Counted from the first letter of the stretch, positions 1-9,893 are shown. The stretch is 64,000 bases of DNA from Christiangramia fulva (GCF_003024155.1 NZ_CP028136.1:1488001-1552000); one strand, 5' to 3'. Translations and numbers: made by a program. The notes: a model not told the origin generated them from the sequence alone.

Positions 1-2801
1 TGAAGATCCTTGCCTTTCATAATGGCAGGCACACCTTCAGTCATCCAAACCGGCGCAGGTTCTTCTTTAAGGAAATGATCAAAAAACTGCATCATTCTTA
101 TGGAAAGATCCTGTCTATTCTTTATTTTCCTCAGATTATGAGCCTCGTCGTTATAAATCAGTAGCCAAACGGGTTTGTTGAGCCTTCTCATCCCCATGAA
201 CATTTCAATTCCCTGGTAATAAGGCACAGCGCCATCGGCATCATTATGCATGATAAGCAATGGTGTTTGGATATCGGGAATACCGAATAAAGGGGAATTT
301 TCCAGATAAAGATCGAGGCCTTCCCATAAATTTTTCCCTATACGGCTTTGAGTATGTTCATATTGGAAAGCACGGCTAAGCCCGCTTCCCCAACGAATTC
401 CGCCGTAAGCCGATGTCATATTGCTAACCGGTGCTCCTGCCATCGCAGCGGCAAATTTATCTTTTGTTCGGGTAACCAGATAAGCTACCTGGTAACCTCC
501 CCAGCTTTGACCCTGGATTCCCATATGTTCTGGATCTATATACCCCAATTTCTGTACCGCATCAACACCCGAGACAATGCAATTGTAGGCACTTTCTCCC
601 GGATGTCCTTCTTTATAGACAATATCTGGCACGAAAACTACATAGCCATTGCTTACCAGGTAAGACATGTTTACAATAGACCTGCTGGGTTGTGGCGCGT
701 AATAATTATTAAGATTGTCACTTTTTCTTTCGTAGAAATAGGTGATCATAGGGTACTTTTTATTGGGGTCAAAACCTTCTGGTTTGTAGATTATTCCTTC
801 CAATTTCGTACCATCATAGGCTTTCCATGAAAATAATTCAGAAGTTCCCCATTTGAAATCTTTTTGCTGCGGATTGACATCGGTGAGTTTTACAGATTTC
901 CCGTCTTCATATAAATAAAGATCGGGATAGGTTTGAAAATCCTCTTTCTTGTAAAGAAAACTTTCTCCATCTTCAGCAAGTGTAAACCCACTTAGCAACA
1001 TTCCTTGAGGATCGAGAAGCTTTTTCATTTTTTCATTTCTCAGTTTCAGCAGAAAAAGCTTATCGGTCCTGTCATTTTTATCAAAAGCGGTGACGAGCAG
1101 ATCGCCGTCAAAATAAGATGCCAGATTTTGATGCTCCCGGTCAAGACGAAGACTGCGGTACCTTATATTATTTTCTCTTCCGTTATTAGTGATATTTTCA
1201 GGAGCCTCTTTACCGGATGGGTCTAATTTCCAAATATCGAATTGATCAAAAACCAGGGCTTCGCCATTTTCGGTATACCCGCCAAAACCGTAGTCCCCGG
1301 CGGGCGCAGGAATATCATTCTCAACATCCTGAAATGGAACCTGCACATTGGTGGTTAGATTCGTTTTAGTGTTGTTTTCAAGATCAAGAGAATACCAATC
1401 CTGGGTTTCAAGGTCAAAATAAACGGCATATTTTCCATCAGGAGAAAGGTAAGGTCGGGCAGCCGATTCTTTTAAAGCCAGGCGTTTTTCCCCGGTTCTG
1501 GTATCGACAATATAAAAATCGCGTGCCCATGGATATTTCCACGATCGCGAAACCTCATAGGGTGAGGCGGTGTAGCCCAGAATGTAGCGTTGTTCAGCGT
1601 CACCATCGAGATCTACATATTCCAGATCTTTATTATGAAGGGCAACCACTTGATTATTATCGGTATTCAGATAAGAAAGGTAAGCCTTGTTCTTAAGTTC
1701 TTCTAAATTGACCTTTTGTTCGGGCTGAATAAGTTTGTCTTTATAAGTCCAAACATCCACATCGGGAATTTCCTCTTTTAGCATGGAGGTATCAATATCG
1801 AAATCCCTTTTCGGGCGTGAATAAAAATAAAGCCGTTCGCCATGTTCCGAGAAAAATGGCGCCTGAGCTTCACTTACGATCCAGTTTTCTTTTAGATTCC
1901 TGCCAAGGGTATCGGTAATTTGCTTCAATTTTCCTTCTTTTTTATAAAAAAGCTCAAATTGAAGGCTGTCTGTCGCTGTGGAATCTCTAGCCGAAAGATA
2001 AGCAAACTGTTTTCCGTCATTGCTAACCGCAAGTTTATCATATGCGAAACGTCCGGTATCGATCATTTTGCTTTTCATTCCTGAAAGTTCATATTCGTAT
2101 ACCCCCAGATCTCCTTTTTTATCACCTCGTGTTTTTGAAAAAAACAATGCCGGCTCATTATTGGCCAGTTTGTATTCTTTTATTTGAAAAATAGTATCGA
2201 CGGCACCCGATTTCAGATTGTAAACCAGGGCATAATTGCCTTCTAAAGCCAGGGTTTTATTTATTATTTTAAGACTGTCGATTTTTGGCGCCGGTTTGGA
2301 AGCAGTATCCCGGGCTTTTTTCTCCTTTAGATCTTTCAGTTTTTCAACAATTACCCATCCTGAATATTCCGAAGGGATCTCGTAATTTTTTACCCGTTGA
2401 ATACTGTCGCTTAAACTGTTTTTCTTCACATCATAGATAAAAAAGGCGTCTTTAGATTGTTCCTCCTCTTTCACCTCTTTTTTCTTTTCCTGTCGAAGGC
2501 GTGCATAATCGGGTTTTCTTAGGAAAAACACATAATTGCCATCTGGAGATATACTTGCTTTATAAGCATTATGGAATTTCCTGCTGCTGCCGGTTTTGAT
2601 GTTCATGATCTTCAAATAACCATCGCCACGGCCGGTGGTAGTGGTAACCACGCTTACTACGAGATCACCGTCTTTAGCTATTTCAGCATTTTCAATATTT
2701 TTCCAAAGATCATAATCTTCATGTGAAAGTGGACGTTTTTGTTGAGATTGTGCCGGAAAATTAAATGTAAGTAATAGAAGAAGGGCAACAAAATATTTCA
2801 T
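1..2801 (-). CDS. Secreted S9 family prolyl oligopeptidase (3' end cut by window edge)
   Basis: Serine peptidase of the prolyl oligopeptidase/dipeptidyl peptidase type, probably periplasmic, cleaving peptides. The frame opens at an ATG complementary to 2799-2801 and stays open to the left edge, giving 933 codons, so only a few residues are missing. A signal peptide (MKYFVALLLLLTFNF) is followed by a long beta-propeller-like region with repeated SPDGxYxxF-type blades. The C-terminal alpha/beta-hydrolase domain shows the full triad: Ser766 in GQSWGGYQ, Asp856 in HNDADGAVPY and His888 in NDEAHNL. It lies 39 bases downstream of the gene at 2841-3371 on the same strand and may be cotranscribed with it. 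Triad and frame are seen; substrate is not predictable. Confidence 0.93.
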   Translation of the reverse strand, partial: MKYFVALLLLLTFNFPAQSQQKRPLSHEDYDLWKNIENAEIAKDGDLVVSVVTTTTGRGDGYLKIMNIKTGSSRKFHNAYKASISPDGNYVFFLRKPDYARLRQEKKKEVKEEEQSKDAFFIYDVKKNSLSDSIQRVKNYEIPSEYSGWVIVEKLKDLKEKKARDTASKPAPKIDSLKIINKTLALEGNYALVYNLKSGAVDTIFQIKEYKLANNEPALFFSKTRGDKKGDLGVYEYELSGMKSKMIDTGRFAYDKLAVSNDGKQFAYLSARDSTATDSLQFELFYKKEGKLKQITDTLGRNLKENWIVSEAQAPFFSEHGERLYFYSRPKRDFDIDTSMLKEEIPDVDVWTYKDKLIQPEQKVNLEELKNKAYLSYLNTDNNQVVALHNKDLEYVDLDGDAEQRYILGYTASPYEVSRSWKYPWARDFYIVDTRTGEKRLALKESAARPYLSPDGKYAVYFDLETQDWYSLDLENNTKTNLTTNVQVPFQDVENDIPAPAGDYGFGGYTENGEALVFDQFDIWKLDPSGKEAPENITNNGRENNIRYRSLRLDREHQNLASYFDGDLLVTAFDKNDRTDKLFLLKLRNEKMKKLLDPQGMLLSGFTLAEDGESFLYKKEDFQTYPDLYLYEDGKSVKLTDVNPQQKDFKWGTSELFSWKAYDGTKLEGIIYKPEGFDPNKKYPMITYFYERKSDNLNNYYAPQPSRSIVNMSYLVSNGYVVFVPDIVYKEGHPGESAYNCIVSGVDAVQKLGYIDPEHMGIQGQSWGGYQVAYLVTRTKDKFAAAMAGAPVSNMTSAYGGIRWGSGLSRAFQYEHTQSRIGKNLWEGLDLYLENSPLFGIPDIQTPLLIMHNDADGAVPYYQGIEMFMGMRRLNKPVWLLIYNDEAHNLRKIKNRQDLSIRMMQFFDHFLKEEPAPVWMTEGVPAIMKGKDL

Positions 2802-2840
2802 GTTGTGTAAGAATTTTAAAAAATGGAAATGGGTATTGGT

Positions 2841-3371
2841 CTAATTATTATGAAGTTTTGCAAGAAGGTTTTTATCAAAATCTTTCTTGATTAGAGTAAC
2901 CTGTTGAACATTATCATTGGGAATGGTGAGAGATAAAACATAATGCTGGACCTTCCACTGGCCATCTATTTTTTCCATAATACCCGAGCCACGGCAAATT
3001 CCCATATGGGTATCTAATAATTCATCAAACCAGGCAATTCTTCTATGATTGGCAAGATAAATATGACGTTCAACTGGAGTAAGATTCCAGGCCTGGCCTG
3101 AATCAAAATAGGGTTTTGAAAAAGTCTTGAATTCCTCAAGATTCCATAGTTCAGTGGGATCTGTGCCTATAAAAACGGCATCGTCTGTCATGAGTGCAAA
3201 ATATCCTTTAAAATCGGCATTCGCTGCCGCTTTATGCCAATTATCAAGGCTGGAATTGATTTGTTTTTTTGCCGCACGTATATTCTCTTCAGTCATCTTA
3301 ACCTGTGCATTAATCGTATTGAGGCTAAAAATTCCAATAAGAAAAAAAGCCAGTAGAAGAGATCTTTTCAT
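2841..3371 (-). CDS. Exported SnoaL/DUF4440-like (NTF2-fold) protein
   Basis: 176 residues beginning with a clear signal peptide (MKRSLLLAFFLIGIFSLNTINAQ). The rest looks like a SnoaL_3/DUF4440 domain: an N-terminal helix with a WHKAAANADFKGYFALMTDDAVF-type stretch, GTDPTELWNLEEF, and a C-terminal strand pattern ending in DGQWKVQHYVLSLTIPND. NTF2-fold proteins of this kind are small ligand-binding or structural proteins; no catalytic role can be assigned. Sits between a lipoprotein gene (41 bases upstream) and the S9 peptidase gene (39 bases downstream), all on the minus strand, so a three-gene unit is likely. The family call rests on sequence pattern only. Confidence 0.82.
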   Translation of the reverse strand: MKRSLLLAFFLIGIFSLNTINAQVKMTEENIRAAKKQINSSLDNWHKAAANADFKGYFALMTDDAVFIGTDPTELWNLEEFKTFSKPYFDSGQAWNLTPVERHIYLANHRRIAWFDELLDTHMGICRGSGIMEKIDGQWKVQHYVLSLTIPNDNVQQVTLIKKDFDKNLLAKLHNN

Positions 3372-3412
3372 GCGAAAGAAGTTTTTTTCAAGGTACGATT
3401 TTTAAGGCTTTT

Positions 3413-3976
3413 TTAAAAGCTTGTTTTTAGTCTGTCGGGCAGGGAATCTTTTTCTCTTTCTTCCAACTCATCCAGTTCTTTTTCAAAATCTTCCAAGGTT
3501 TTTCTGAAGATCTCATTCATCTGTAATTTCAGGTTATTGAATTCTTCATAGAGATCTGAAGCTGTGTGGGCAATAACTTTAGGATCAGGTTCTCTTTTAT
3601 GGGAATACTGGTCGAGTAGTTGTGCCTTTGTGTTCACGACATTTAATCGGGCTTTAACCGGAATAGACTGGAGGCTGTCGGGAACCGAAATCTGAAGGGA
3701 CTGCATGATCTGCGAAATGGCCTTCGAGTTATCTATGACATCTTCGACCGTAGAATTTTCTAATTTATCTATTTCATTCTGGGCAGCTATAAATTCAACC
3801 CATTGCAGAGCATATTTCCGTGCTTCGGGCTCGAGGGAAATTGGTTTTTCTGGAGTTTTAATTTTTGCTTGAAACCGGGTGGTGTCTTTTTTTGTTGTAG
3901 AAGCATCTTCTTGCTGTTGTTGATTTTTGCAGGAAAGAACTCCTATTGCCAAAAGTATGTAAAGCCAGTATCGCAT
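3413..3976 (-). CDS. Hypothetical lipoprotein, charged helical
   Basis: 187 residues. The N-terminus MRYWLYILLAIGVLSCKN carries a lipobox with Cys16, so the mature protein should be lipid-anchored. After a Gln/Thr/Lys-rich linker the body is strongly helical and charged, ending in a Glu/Asp/Lys-rich segment (about residues 160-180) of coiled-coil character. I do not recognise a family. The gene is first in a minus-strand run with the SnoaL-like gene and the S9 peptidase, and diverges from the epimerase gene at 4126, with about 150 bases between them for both promoters. Confidence 0.78.
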   Translation of the reverse strand: MRYWLYILLAIGVLSCKNQQQQEDASTTKKDTTRFQAKIKTPEKPISLEPEARKYALQWVEFIAAQNEIDKLENSTVEDVIDNSKAISQIMQSLQISVPDSLQSIPVKARLNVVNTKAQLLDQYSHKREPDPKVIAHTASDLYEEFNNLKLQMNEIFRKTLEDFEKELDELEEREKDSLPDRLKTSF

Positions 3977-4076
3977 ATTTTCGAAGTTGTCACAAAGTTA
4001 TTCATATTTATTGATTTAAATACTGAAGCCAATGCTTGAAAAATTCTAAAAAATACACCGTTAAGAAAAGCTAATT

Positions 4077-4109
4077 TTGCGAATTCCTCTATAGAAATAA
4101 ATATATTTG
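4077..4109 (+). promoter_or_regulatory. Bacteroidota-type promoter for the epimerase gene
   Basis: A TTG at 4077-4079 and a TATATTTG -7 box at 4102-4109 are spaced by 22 bases, matching the flavobacterial consensus TTG-N17-23-TAnnTTTG. The ATG at 4126 follows 16 bases after the -7 box. Confidence 0.6.
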
Positions 4110-4125
4110 CATAAAAATATAATTC

Positions 4126-5085
4126 ATGTCGGGAAGGATTTTGATCATTGGTGCCTGCGGACAAATTGGTACCGAGCTTACACTTAAACTTCGGGAAATT
4201 TATGGCGAGGATAAAGTGATCGCCAGTGACATTCGTGAAGGAGCAGAAGAACTGATGCAGTCAGGAACTTTTATAAAAGCCGATGCGAAAAATAAAGAAC
4301 AGCTGGAAAACATCATCAGGGAAAATCAGATAAAAGATGTGTACCTCATGGCGGCGATGCTCAGTGCCACGGCAGAAAAGGCACCTATGCAAGCCTGGGA
4401 TCTCAATATGAACTCCCTTTTTCATGTTCTCAATTTTGCCAAAGAAGGTTTGATCAATAAAATATTCTGGCCATCAAGTATCGCGGTATTTGGTCCCAGT
4501 ACGCCCAAAGATGCTACTCCCCAAACCACCGTCATGGAGCCAACAACAGTGTATGGTATTAGTAAATTAACGGGTGAAAGATGGTGTGAATACTACTACA
4601 ATAAATTTGGGGTTGATGTGCGAAGCATACGGTATCCTGGTATAATTAGTTATAAAACGCTCCCCGGTGGAGGAACTACAGACTATGCCATAGATATTTT
4701 CCATGAAGCCGTTAAAACCCGAAAATATACCAGTTTTCTTGCCAAAGATGCTGCTTTACCCATGATGTTTATGGATGATGCCATTAAAGCAACCATTGAA
4801 ATTATGCAGGCCCCTGAAGAAAACATACATATACGTTCCAGTTATAACCTCGCCGCGATAAGTTTTACTCCTGAAATTCTTGCAGGAGAAATCAAAAAGC
4901 ATTTTTCCGATTTTGAAATTAATTACGATCCCGATTTCCGGCAAAAAATTGCCGAAAGCTGGCCATCAAGTATCGATGATTCGGCTGCGAGAAAAGACTG
5001 GGGATGGCAGCATGACTATGATCTTGAGAAAATGACCGATATCATGATCGAAGGTGTGGAGCACAGGCTTCAGGAGAAGGCCTGA
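4126..5085 (+). CDS. NAD-dependent epimerase/dehydratase, L-threonine 3-dehydrogenase-like
   Basis: 319 residues, extended short-chain dehydrogenase. The N-terminal Rossmann motif reads GACGQIG (residues 9-15), an acidic residue of SDIRE follows for NAD binding, and the catalytic YxxxK is YGISK (about residue 143) preceded by PSSIAVFGP. The block SIRYPGIISYKTLPGGGTTDYA is typical of the epimerase-like L-threonine 3-dehydrogenases that oxidise threonine to 2-amino-3-ketobutyrate in Bacteroidota; the assignment over a sugar epimerase rests on this block. Cytosolic. Stands alone on the plus strand and ends at a hairpin terminator shared with the convergent cold-shock gene. Confidence 0.85.
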   Translation: MSGRILIIGACGQIGTELTLKLREIYGEDKVIASDIREGAEELMQSGTFIKADAKNKEQLENIIRENQIKDVYLMAAMLSATAEKAPMQAWDLNMNSLFHVLNFAKEGLINKIFWPSSIAVFGPSTPKDATPQTTVMEPTTVYGISKLTGERWCEYYYNKFGVDVRSIRYPGIISYKTLPGGGTTDYAIDIFHEAVKTRKYTSFLAKDAALPMMFMDDAIKATIEIMQAPEENIHIRSSYNLAAISFTPEILAGEIKKHFSDFEINYDPDFRQKIAESWPSSIDDSAARKDWGWQHDYDLEKMTDIMIEGVEHRLQEKA

Positions 5086-5100
5086 CAACATTAATAAAGA

Positions 5101-5123
5101 AAAGCCGCTTTTTAGCGGCTTTT
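5101..5123. terminator. Bidirectional Rho-independent terminator
   Basis: Perfect 9-bp stem AAAGCCGCT/AGCGGCTTT with a TTTT loop, lying between the converging epimerase gene (ends 5085) and cold-shock gene (ends 5149). A/T tracts on both sides suit termination in both directions. Confidence 0.8.
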
Positions 5124-5148
5124 ACAATTCAATCAGAAAAAAATTATA

Positions 5149-5343
5149 TTATTCGATCACGCGTACTTCTGTAGCGTTCACTCCTTTTCTTCCTTCTGTT
5201 TCTTCGTATTCTACTCTATCACCTTCCTGAATAGTTTCACCATTCAAACCGGTAACGTGTACGAAAATGTCTCTTTTGGTGTCGTCGTTGGTAATGAATC
5301 CATAACCTTTTGATTCATTAAAAAATTTAACTGTGCCTTGCAT
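5149..5343 (-). CDS. Cold-shock domain protein, CspA family
   Basis: 64 residues starting MQGTVKFFNESKGYGFIT, a single OB-fold cold-shock domain with RNP1 (KGYGFI) and RNP2 (DIFVHV), the aromatic/basic surface that binds single-stranded RNA or DNA. It likely acts as an RNA chaperone. I chose the internal ATG at 5341-5343: an upstream extension to 5397 would be cysteine- and tyrosine-rich with no family match and would run through the promoter at 5368-5397. The leader is short and A/T-rich. Single-gene unit, ending at the shared terminator at 5101-5123. Confidence 0.95.
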   Translation of the reverse strand: MQGTVKFFNESKGYGFITNDDTKRDIFVHVTGLNGETIQEGDRVEYEETEGRKGVNATEVRVIE

Positions 5344-5367
5344 AAAAAAATAATAATTAATAATGCA

Positions 5368-5397
5368 CAAACATACAGGAATAATTGATAGAAACAA
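5368..5397 (-). promoter_or_regulatory. Promoter of the cold-shock gene
   Basis: Read on the minus strand: TTG (5395-5397), 19-base spacer, TATGTTTG -7 box (5368-5375). This matches the Bacteroidota consensus closely and fixes the gene start at 5343, since an upstream start would overlap the promoter. Confidence 0.72.
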
Positions 5398-5435
5398 CTG
5401 AAAACCAGTTTTTTTTAAGAAAATTTTAGAGCTTT

Positions 5436-5675
5436 TTATTCGATGCCGCGGTCTCTCATTTTTTCCATATTCTCCTGAGAAAGAGTATAATCTTTTAATC
5501 GTTTACCTTTCCATCGCACATACAGGAAGATTGGCATAAGTATAAAAGAACTTACCAGGACCGAAATTCCAATGATACGATCGCCGGTAAGTTCATTACC
5601 GCTTAAGCGGAAATAAAAACCTACTCCAATCGCTATTAAAATAGAGATGCCAAGAATTTTCATGAATAATTTCAT
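5436..5675 (-). CDS. Small two-helix membrane protein, unknown function
   Basis: 79 residues with two hydrophobic segments (about residues 8-24 and 35-55) joined by a short polar loop, then a basic stretch YVRWKGKRLKDYTL and a charged tail. No family recognised with confidence. It follows the ClC channel gene on the same strand (42 bases between), suggesting cotranscription, and precedes the cold-shock gene, which has its own promoter. Composition and codon use look like the neighbours, so I take it as real. Confidence 0.7.
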   Translation of the reverse strand: MKLFMKILGISILIAIGVGFYFRLSGNELTGDRIIGISVLVSSFILMPIFLYVRWKGKRLKDYTLSQENMEKMRDRGIE

Positions 5676-5716
5676 TATTTTAAAGTTTTGAACCGCCAGA
5701 GATCTTTCTCAGGGGA

Positions 5717-7507
5717 TTAAACAGTAACTTCTATTAATTTTTTCCGATAGGCCGTGAGCAACTTCGATTTTGAAATAAAGCCCACATATTTTTCTTCCTT
5801 GATAACGGGCAGGTTCCAGGCATCGCTTTTCTGAAACTTGTTCATGATCTGTTTCATCCCGTCTTTATCAATATCGATGATTTCAGGCGCGCGCTGCATA
5901 ATGTCACTAACCTTCACCTCGTCATACATTTTCTGGTCGAACATGATAGGCCTGATATCATCCAACAGTATGATTCCCATGAAGTTACGATTTTTGTCAA
6001 TTACGGGAAAAATATTTCGGGAAGATTTTATCACGCCTTTATGTATCACATCCCTAAGGGTCATATTGATTTCCAGTGGAATAAAATTTTTCTCAATGAC
6101 CTGAGATATATTCATCAGGGTGAGAATAGTATGATCTTTATTGTGAGTAAGCAGGTCACCTCTTTGCGCCAGATCAAGAGTATATACCGAATGAGGCTGA
6201 AACCTGGTAGTGATCATAAAAGAAATGGCAGCGGTGATCATAAGCGGGATAAAAAGTTCATAGCCGTGGGTAAGTTCGGCTATTAAAAAGATTGCCGTTA
6301 AAGGCGCCTGTAAAACACCGGCCATTAATCCTGCCATTCCTACAAGGGTAAAATTACTTACTGAAATAGGGTGTCTTAAAAGTCCGCTATGATTAAGGAT
6401 CAATGCAAAGCAATGTCCCATAGAACTTCCCATGAACATTACTGGGGCGAATATACCTCCAACACCTCCCGCACTAAAAGTGATGGAAGTTGCAACGATC
6501 TTAAAGAGGACCAGGCCGGCCAAAAGTGCGACCACAACCCATATATTTTCCAGATACGCATTAAAAAGGTTGGTTCCCAGAGCATTCATATAGTTCTCAT
6601 GTAGCAAATTGTTTACCACACTATATCCTTCACCGTACAAAGGAGGGATAAAGTAGATCAAAACCCCTAAAATAAGACCTGCCACAAGCATCCTCGCAAA
6701 AGGCGAACTTATGCGCTTCATTATTTTGGTTGAGCTGAAATATACTTTTGTGAAATAAAGGGAACAACCTGAGGCTAATATTCCAAGCAGAATGTAATAG
6801 GGGACTTCAGAAATTTGAAAAGAATCTTTCAGTTCAAAAGGCAGTATACTCTGCGTTCCGAAGAAAAAATAAGAGGTAATAATTGCTGAAACCGAAGCCA
6901 GAAGCAATGGCAAAAGCGATGATAGGGTAAGATCCAGGCTGAAAACTTCAATAGCGAAAATAATTGCCGCGATGGGTGCTTTGAAGATCGACGACATGGC
7001 ACCGGCAGCAGCACATCCTATTAATAGTGTTCGCGTAGCCTGATTCATAAGGAACAGCCGTGAAATATTTGAACCCAGGGAAGCTCCCGTCGCAACGGTA
7101 GGTCCTTCCAGTCCAACCGATCCTCCAAAACCCACGGTGATTGGTGCAGTGATCACAGATGCATACATCTGGAATCTTTTCATGATACCTTTTTGCCGTG
7201 AAATAGCATACAGAGTTGTGGGTATGCCGTGCCCAACATTGCGTTTCAAAACAAACTTAATGATCAGGTAAACGATCAGTAAGCCTATTACGGGGAAGAT
7301 AAAATAAAAGGCATCGTGGTATTTGATGATAAATTCGCTTTCCAGCAAATGCTGGATAAGATGGGTAAGGTTTTTAATAATTACAGCGAATAAGCCGGCT
7401 ACAAAACCAATTACCGCGCTCAACATCATCAGGAATTGCTGATGAGTCAGGTTCTTTGATTTCCAGGTAAGAAACCTGTGAAGCAAAGATTTATTAAAAT
7501 TCGACAC
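5717..7507 (-). CDS. ClC family chloride channel/antiporter with CBS domains
   Basis: 596 residues. The membrane part (about residues 1-440) has some ten hydrophobic helices and the ClC selectivity motifs GGSVGLEGPT (GxEGP) and GGVGGIFAPVMF (GxFxP). The C-terminal 130 residues form a pair of CBS domains (for example FPVIDKNRNFMGIILLDDIR and LPVIKEEKYVGFISKSKL), which bind adenine nucleotides in other family members and regulate gating. Inner membrane; moves chloride, possibly in exchange for protons (the proton-relay glutamate was not checked). Lies after aspS with a terminator between them and probably shares a transcript with the small membrane protein downstream. Confidence 0.93.
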   Translation of the reverse strand: MSNFNKSLLHRFLTWKSKNLTHQQFLMMLSAVIGFVAGLFAVIIKNLTHLIQHLLESEFIIKYHDAFYFIFPVIGLLIVYLIIKFVLKRNVGHGIPTTLYAISRQKGIMKRFQMYASVITAPITVGFGGSVGLEGPTVATGASLGSNISRLFLMNQATRTLLIGCAAAGAMSSIFKAPIAAIIFAIEVFSLDLTLSSLLPLLLASVSAIITSYFFFGTQSILPFELKDSFQISEVPYYILLGILASGCSLYFTKVYFSSTKIMKRISSPFARMLVAGLILGVLIYFIPPLYGEGYSVVNNLLHENYMNALGTNLFNAYLENIWVVVALLAGLVLFKIVATSITFSAGGVGGIFAPVMFMGSSMGHCFALILNHSGLLRHPISVSNFTLVGMAGLMAGVLQAPLTAIFLIAELTHGYELFIPLMITAAISFMITTRFQPHSVYTLDLAQRGDLLTHNKDHTILTLMNISQVIEKNFIPLEINMTLRDVIHKGVIKSSRNIFPVIDKNRNFMGIILLDDIRPIMFDQKMYDEVKVSDIMQRAPEIIDIDKDGMKQIMNKFQKSDAWNLPVIKEEKYVGFISKSKLLTAYRKKLIEVTV

Positions 7508-7531
7508 TTTTGTAGAATTAAGTTTGTTGCT

Positions 7532-7556
7532 AAAAAATCCCGCTACAGGCGGGAAG
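7532..7556 (-). terminator. Terminator downstream of aspS
   Basis: Stem CCCGC/GCGGG (7539-7543 with 7549-7553) followed on the minus strand by a run of T (7532-7537). It separates aspS from the ClC gene. Confidence 0.7.
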
Positions 7557-7561
7557 TTTAG

Positions 7562-9310
7562 TTATAATTTTAATTTAAGATGTAATTCGTCAAGTTGTTG
7601 CTCGTCGAGTTTTGCAGGAGCATCTATCATGACATCTCTTCCCGCATTATTTTTAGGGAACGCAATGAAATCCCTAATGCTTTCCTGACCTCCTAATATT
7701 GCAACAAGTCTGTCAAAGCCAAAAGCGATCCCTCCATGTGGAGGAGCTCCATATTGAAAGGCATCCATTAAAAATCCAAATTGTTCTTTTGCCTCTTCAT
7801 GAGTGAAACCTAGAAAATCAAACATTTTAGATTGAGTTTCCTTATCATGGATCCTTATAGACCCACCACCGATTTCGTTTCCGTTCAGAACCAGATCATA
7901 GGCGTTTGCCCTCACTTCACCGGGATTTGTTTCCAGTAAGGGAATGTCTTCTTTTTTAGGCGAAGTAAAGGGGTGGTGCATGGCATGATATCTTTTTGTT
8001 TCTTCATCCCATTCCAGCAGAGGGAAGTCCAGTACCCACAGTGGGGCAAATTCATCGGCTTTTCTTAATCCAAGTTCATTGCCCAAATACATTCTTAGTG
8101 CACTTAACTGTGTTCTGGTCTTTTCAGCATCGCCCGCCATCACCAGGATCAGATCTCCTGCTTTTGCTCCGGTTTTATCGGCCCATTCCTTCAGATTTTC
8201 TTCTGAATAGAATTTATCTACAGAAGATTTCAATGTTCCGTCTTCATTATATTTTGCCCAAACAAGTCCGTTTGCACCAATTTGAGGTCTTTTCACCCAT
8301 TCGATAAGTTTGTCGATTTCTTTTCGGGTAAAGGAAGCAGCTCCGGGAACCGCAATTCCCACTACCAGTTCCTGTTCATCGAAAACCCTGAAACCCTTAT
8401 TCTGGGCAACTTCATTTAAATCGGCAAATTCCATCCCAAATCGTATATCGGGTTTGTCATTTCCATACTTCTGCATTGCTTCGGCATAAGTCATACGCGG
8501 AAATTTCTCCACTTCCATACCCTTGATCTCTTTTAGAAGATGGCGGGTCAAACCTTCAAATATATTAAGAATATCTTCCTGTTCCACAAATGCCATTTCA
8601 CAGTCGATTTGCGTAAATTCCGGCTGGCGGTCCGCACGAAGATCTTCATCGCGAAAACACTTTACAATCTGGAAATATTTATCCATGCCGCCAACCATCA
8701 GCAACTGTTTAAAAGTTTGCGGTGACTGCGGAAGTGCGTAGAACTGACCTTCATTCATCCGGCTTGGAACCACAAAATCACGGGCTCCTTCGGGAGTAGA
8801 TTTTATTAAATAGGGTGTTTCCACTTCGATAAAACCTTTTTGAGAAAGGTAATTTCGAACCTGCATAGCCACTTTATGCCTGAAAACCAGTTTATTCTTC
8901 ACCGGATTTCTTCGAATATCAAGATATCTGAATTTCATCCGAAGATCTTCTCCTCCGTCTGTGGCATCTTCAATGGTAAAGGGAGGGGTAATGGAAGGGT
9001 TCAGGATTTGAAGTTCCTGTACTAAAACCTCAATATCGCCTGTAGGCATATTGGGATTTTTAGATTCCCGTTCTATCACTTCACCTTCGATCTGGATAAC
9101 AAATTCACGGGCCAGGTTTCCAGCCTTTTCCATAAGCTCCCGGGCAGAACGTTCCTCGTCGAATATCAGCTGTGTCACTCCATAACGATCCCTGACATCT
9201 ACCCAGATCATAAAACCTTTATTTCTAATTTTTTGTACCCATCCGGCAAGAGTAACTTTTTTGCCAATATGAGATGCATTCAATTCGCCGCAGGTGTGAC
9301 TTCTGTACAT
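7562..9310 (-). CDS. aspS: Aspartyl-tRNA synthetase
   Basis: Class II aminoacyl-tRNA synthetase charging tRNA-Asp; about 582 residues, normal for the bacterial type. N-terminal OB-fold anticodon-binding domain ([20 protein letters not shown]), class II core with motif 2 ([18 protein letters not shown]) and motif 3 ([15 protein letters not shown]), and an inserted GAD domain in the middle (about residues 290-420). I start at [11 protein letters not shown] (ATG at 9308-9310); the nine extra upstream residues do not belong to the family. Cytosolic, essential. A tRNA-Asp gene, its substrate, is present at 62.5 kb in this window. Confidence 0.97.
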   Translation of the reverse strand: MYRSHTCGELNASHIGKKVTLAGWVQKIRNKGFMIWVDVRDRYGVTQLIFDEERSARELMEKAGNLAREFVIQIEGEVIERESKNPNMPTGDIEVLVQELQILNPSITPPFTIEDATDGGEDLRMKFRYLDIRRNPVKNKLVFRHKVAMQVRNYLSQKGFIEVETPYLIKSTPEGARDFVVPSRMNEGQFYALPQSPQTFKQLLMVGGMDKYFQIVKCFRDEDLRADRQPEFTQIDCEMAFVEQEDILNIFEGLTRHLLKEIKGMEVEKFPRMTYAEAMQKYGNDKPDIRFGMEFADLNEVAQNKGFRVFDEQELVVGIAVPGAASFTRKEIDKLIEWVKRPQIGANGLVWAKYNEDGTLKSSVDKFYSEENLKEWADKTGAKAGDLILVMAGDAEKTRTQLSALRMYLGNELGLRKADEFAPLWVLDFPLLEWDEETKRYHAMHHPFTSPKKEDIPLLETNPGEVRANAYDLVLNGNEIGGGSIRIHDKETQSKMFDFLGFTHEEAKEQFGFLMDAFQYGAPPHGGIAFGFDRLVAILGGQESIRDFIAFPKNNAGRDVMIDAPAKLDEQQLDELHLKLKL

Positions 9311-9482
9311 TCTATTTCTGGAATTTAAAACGGGCACAAAAGTAAGAAGTTCTAATGTTTTCTTTCAAGATTATCTGCGAAATTTACAGGAATTTATCCT
9401 TTATTTCTTCCTTCGTTAAGGATTTAAATCGCTGAATTACAATAAATCGGGTTTCCAATGTTAACTTAATGTTATGTAAATA

Positions 9483-9512
9483 TTGATTTATTGTAAACTT
9501 TGTGTATATTTG
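9483..9512 (+). promoter_or_regulatory. Promoter of the MORN-repeat gene
   Basis: TTG at 9483-9485, 19-base spacer, TATATTTG at 9505-9512: a near-ideal flavobacterial promoter. Start codon at 9531. Confidence 0.7.
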
Positions 9513-9530
9513 TAAGACAAGCACAATAAG

Positions 9531-9893
9531 ATGAAGACAATTACAAAAATATTAGCAGCGGCTCTCTTTGCAATTGGAACTACCGCTATGGCCCAAACAG
9601 CGCCAAAGCCTGTTTTTGAAAAACAAGGTGATTTAATAAAAGGAACTTTTTATTATGATGATGGAAATATTAGACAGGAAGGTACGTACAAGGACGGTAA
9701 ACTCCACGGAGAATGGATTTCTTACAACAAAGACGGTGAAAAGACAGCCATCGCCCAGTACAACAACGGACAAAAAGATGGAATTTGGTTTTTTTGGTCA
9801 GGTGATAAACTTACTGAAGTAAACTACGATCACAATACTATTGCATCTGTTAATAGCTGGGAAAGTTCTAGTTCTCTTGTGAACAGCCATTAA
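9531..9893 (+). CDS. Exported MORN-repeat (YwqK-like) protein
   Basis: 120 residues: signal peptide ending AMAQ (about residue 22), then two to three MORN-type repeats (GTFYYDDGNIRQEGTYKDG, KLHGEWISYNKDGEKTAIA, NNGQKDGIWFFWSGDKLTE). Such repeats form short beta-hairpins; in Bacteroidota these proteins are often labelled YwqK-family antitoxins, but there is no toxin partner here and the signal peptide argues for a periplasmic or surface structural role. Single-gene unit with its own promoter and terminator. Confidence 0.85.
   Translation: MKTITKILAAALFAIGTTAMAQTAPKPVFEKQGDLIKGTFYYDDGNIRQEGTYKDGKLHGEWISYNKDGEKTAIAQYNNGQKDGIWFFWSGDKLTEVNYDHNTIASVNSWESSSSLVNSH

Noticed and set aside
9531..9893. 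The MORN protein as antitoxin of a toxin-antitoxin pair
   Set aside because: It has a signal peptide, its own promoter and terminator, and no adjacent small toxin gene.
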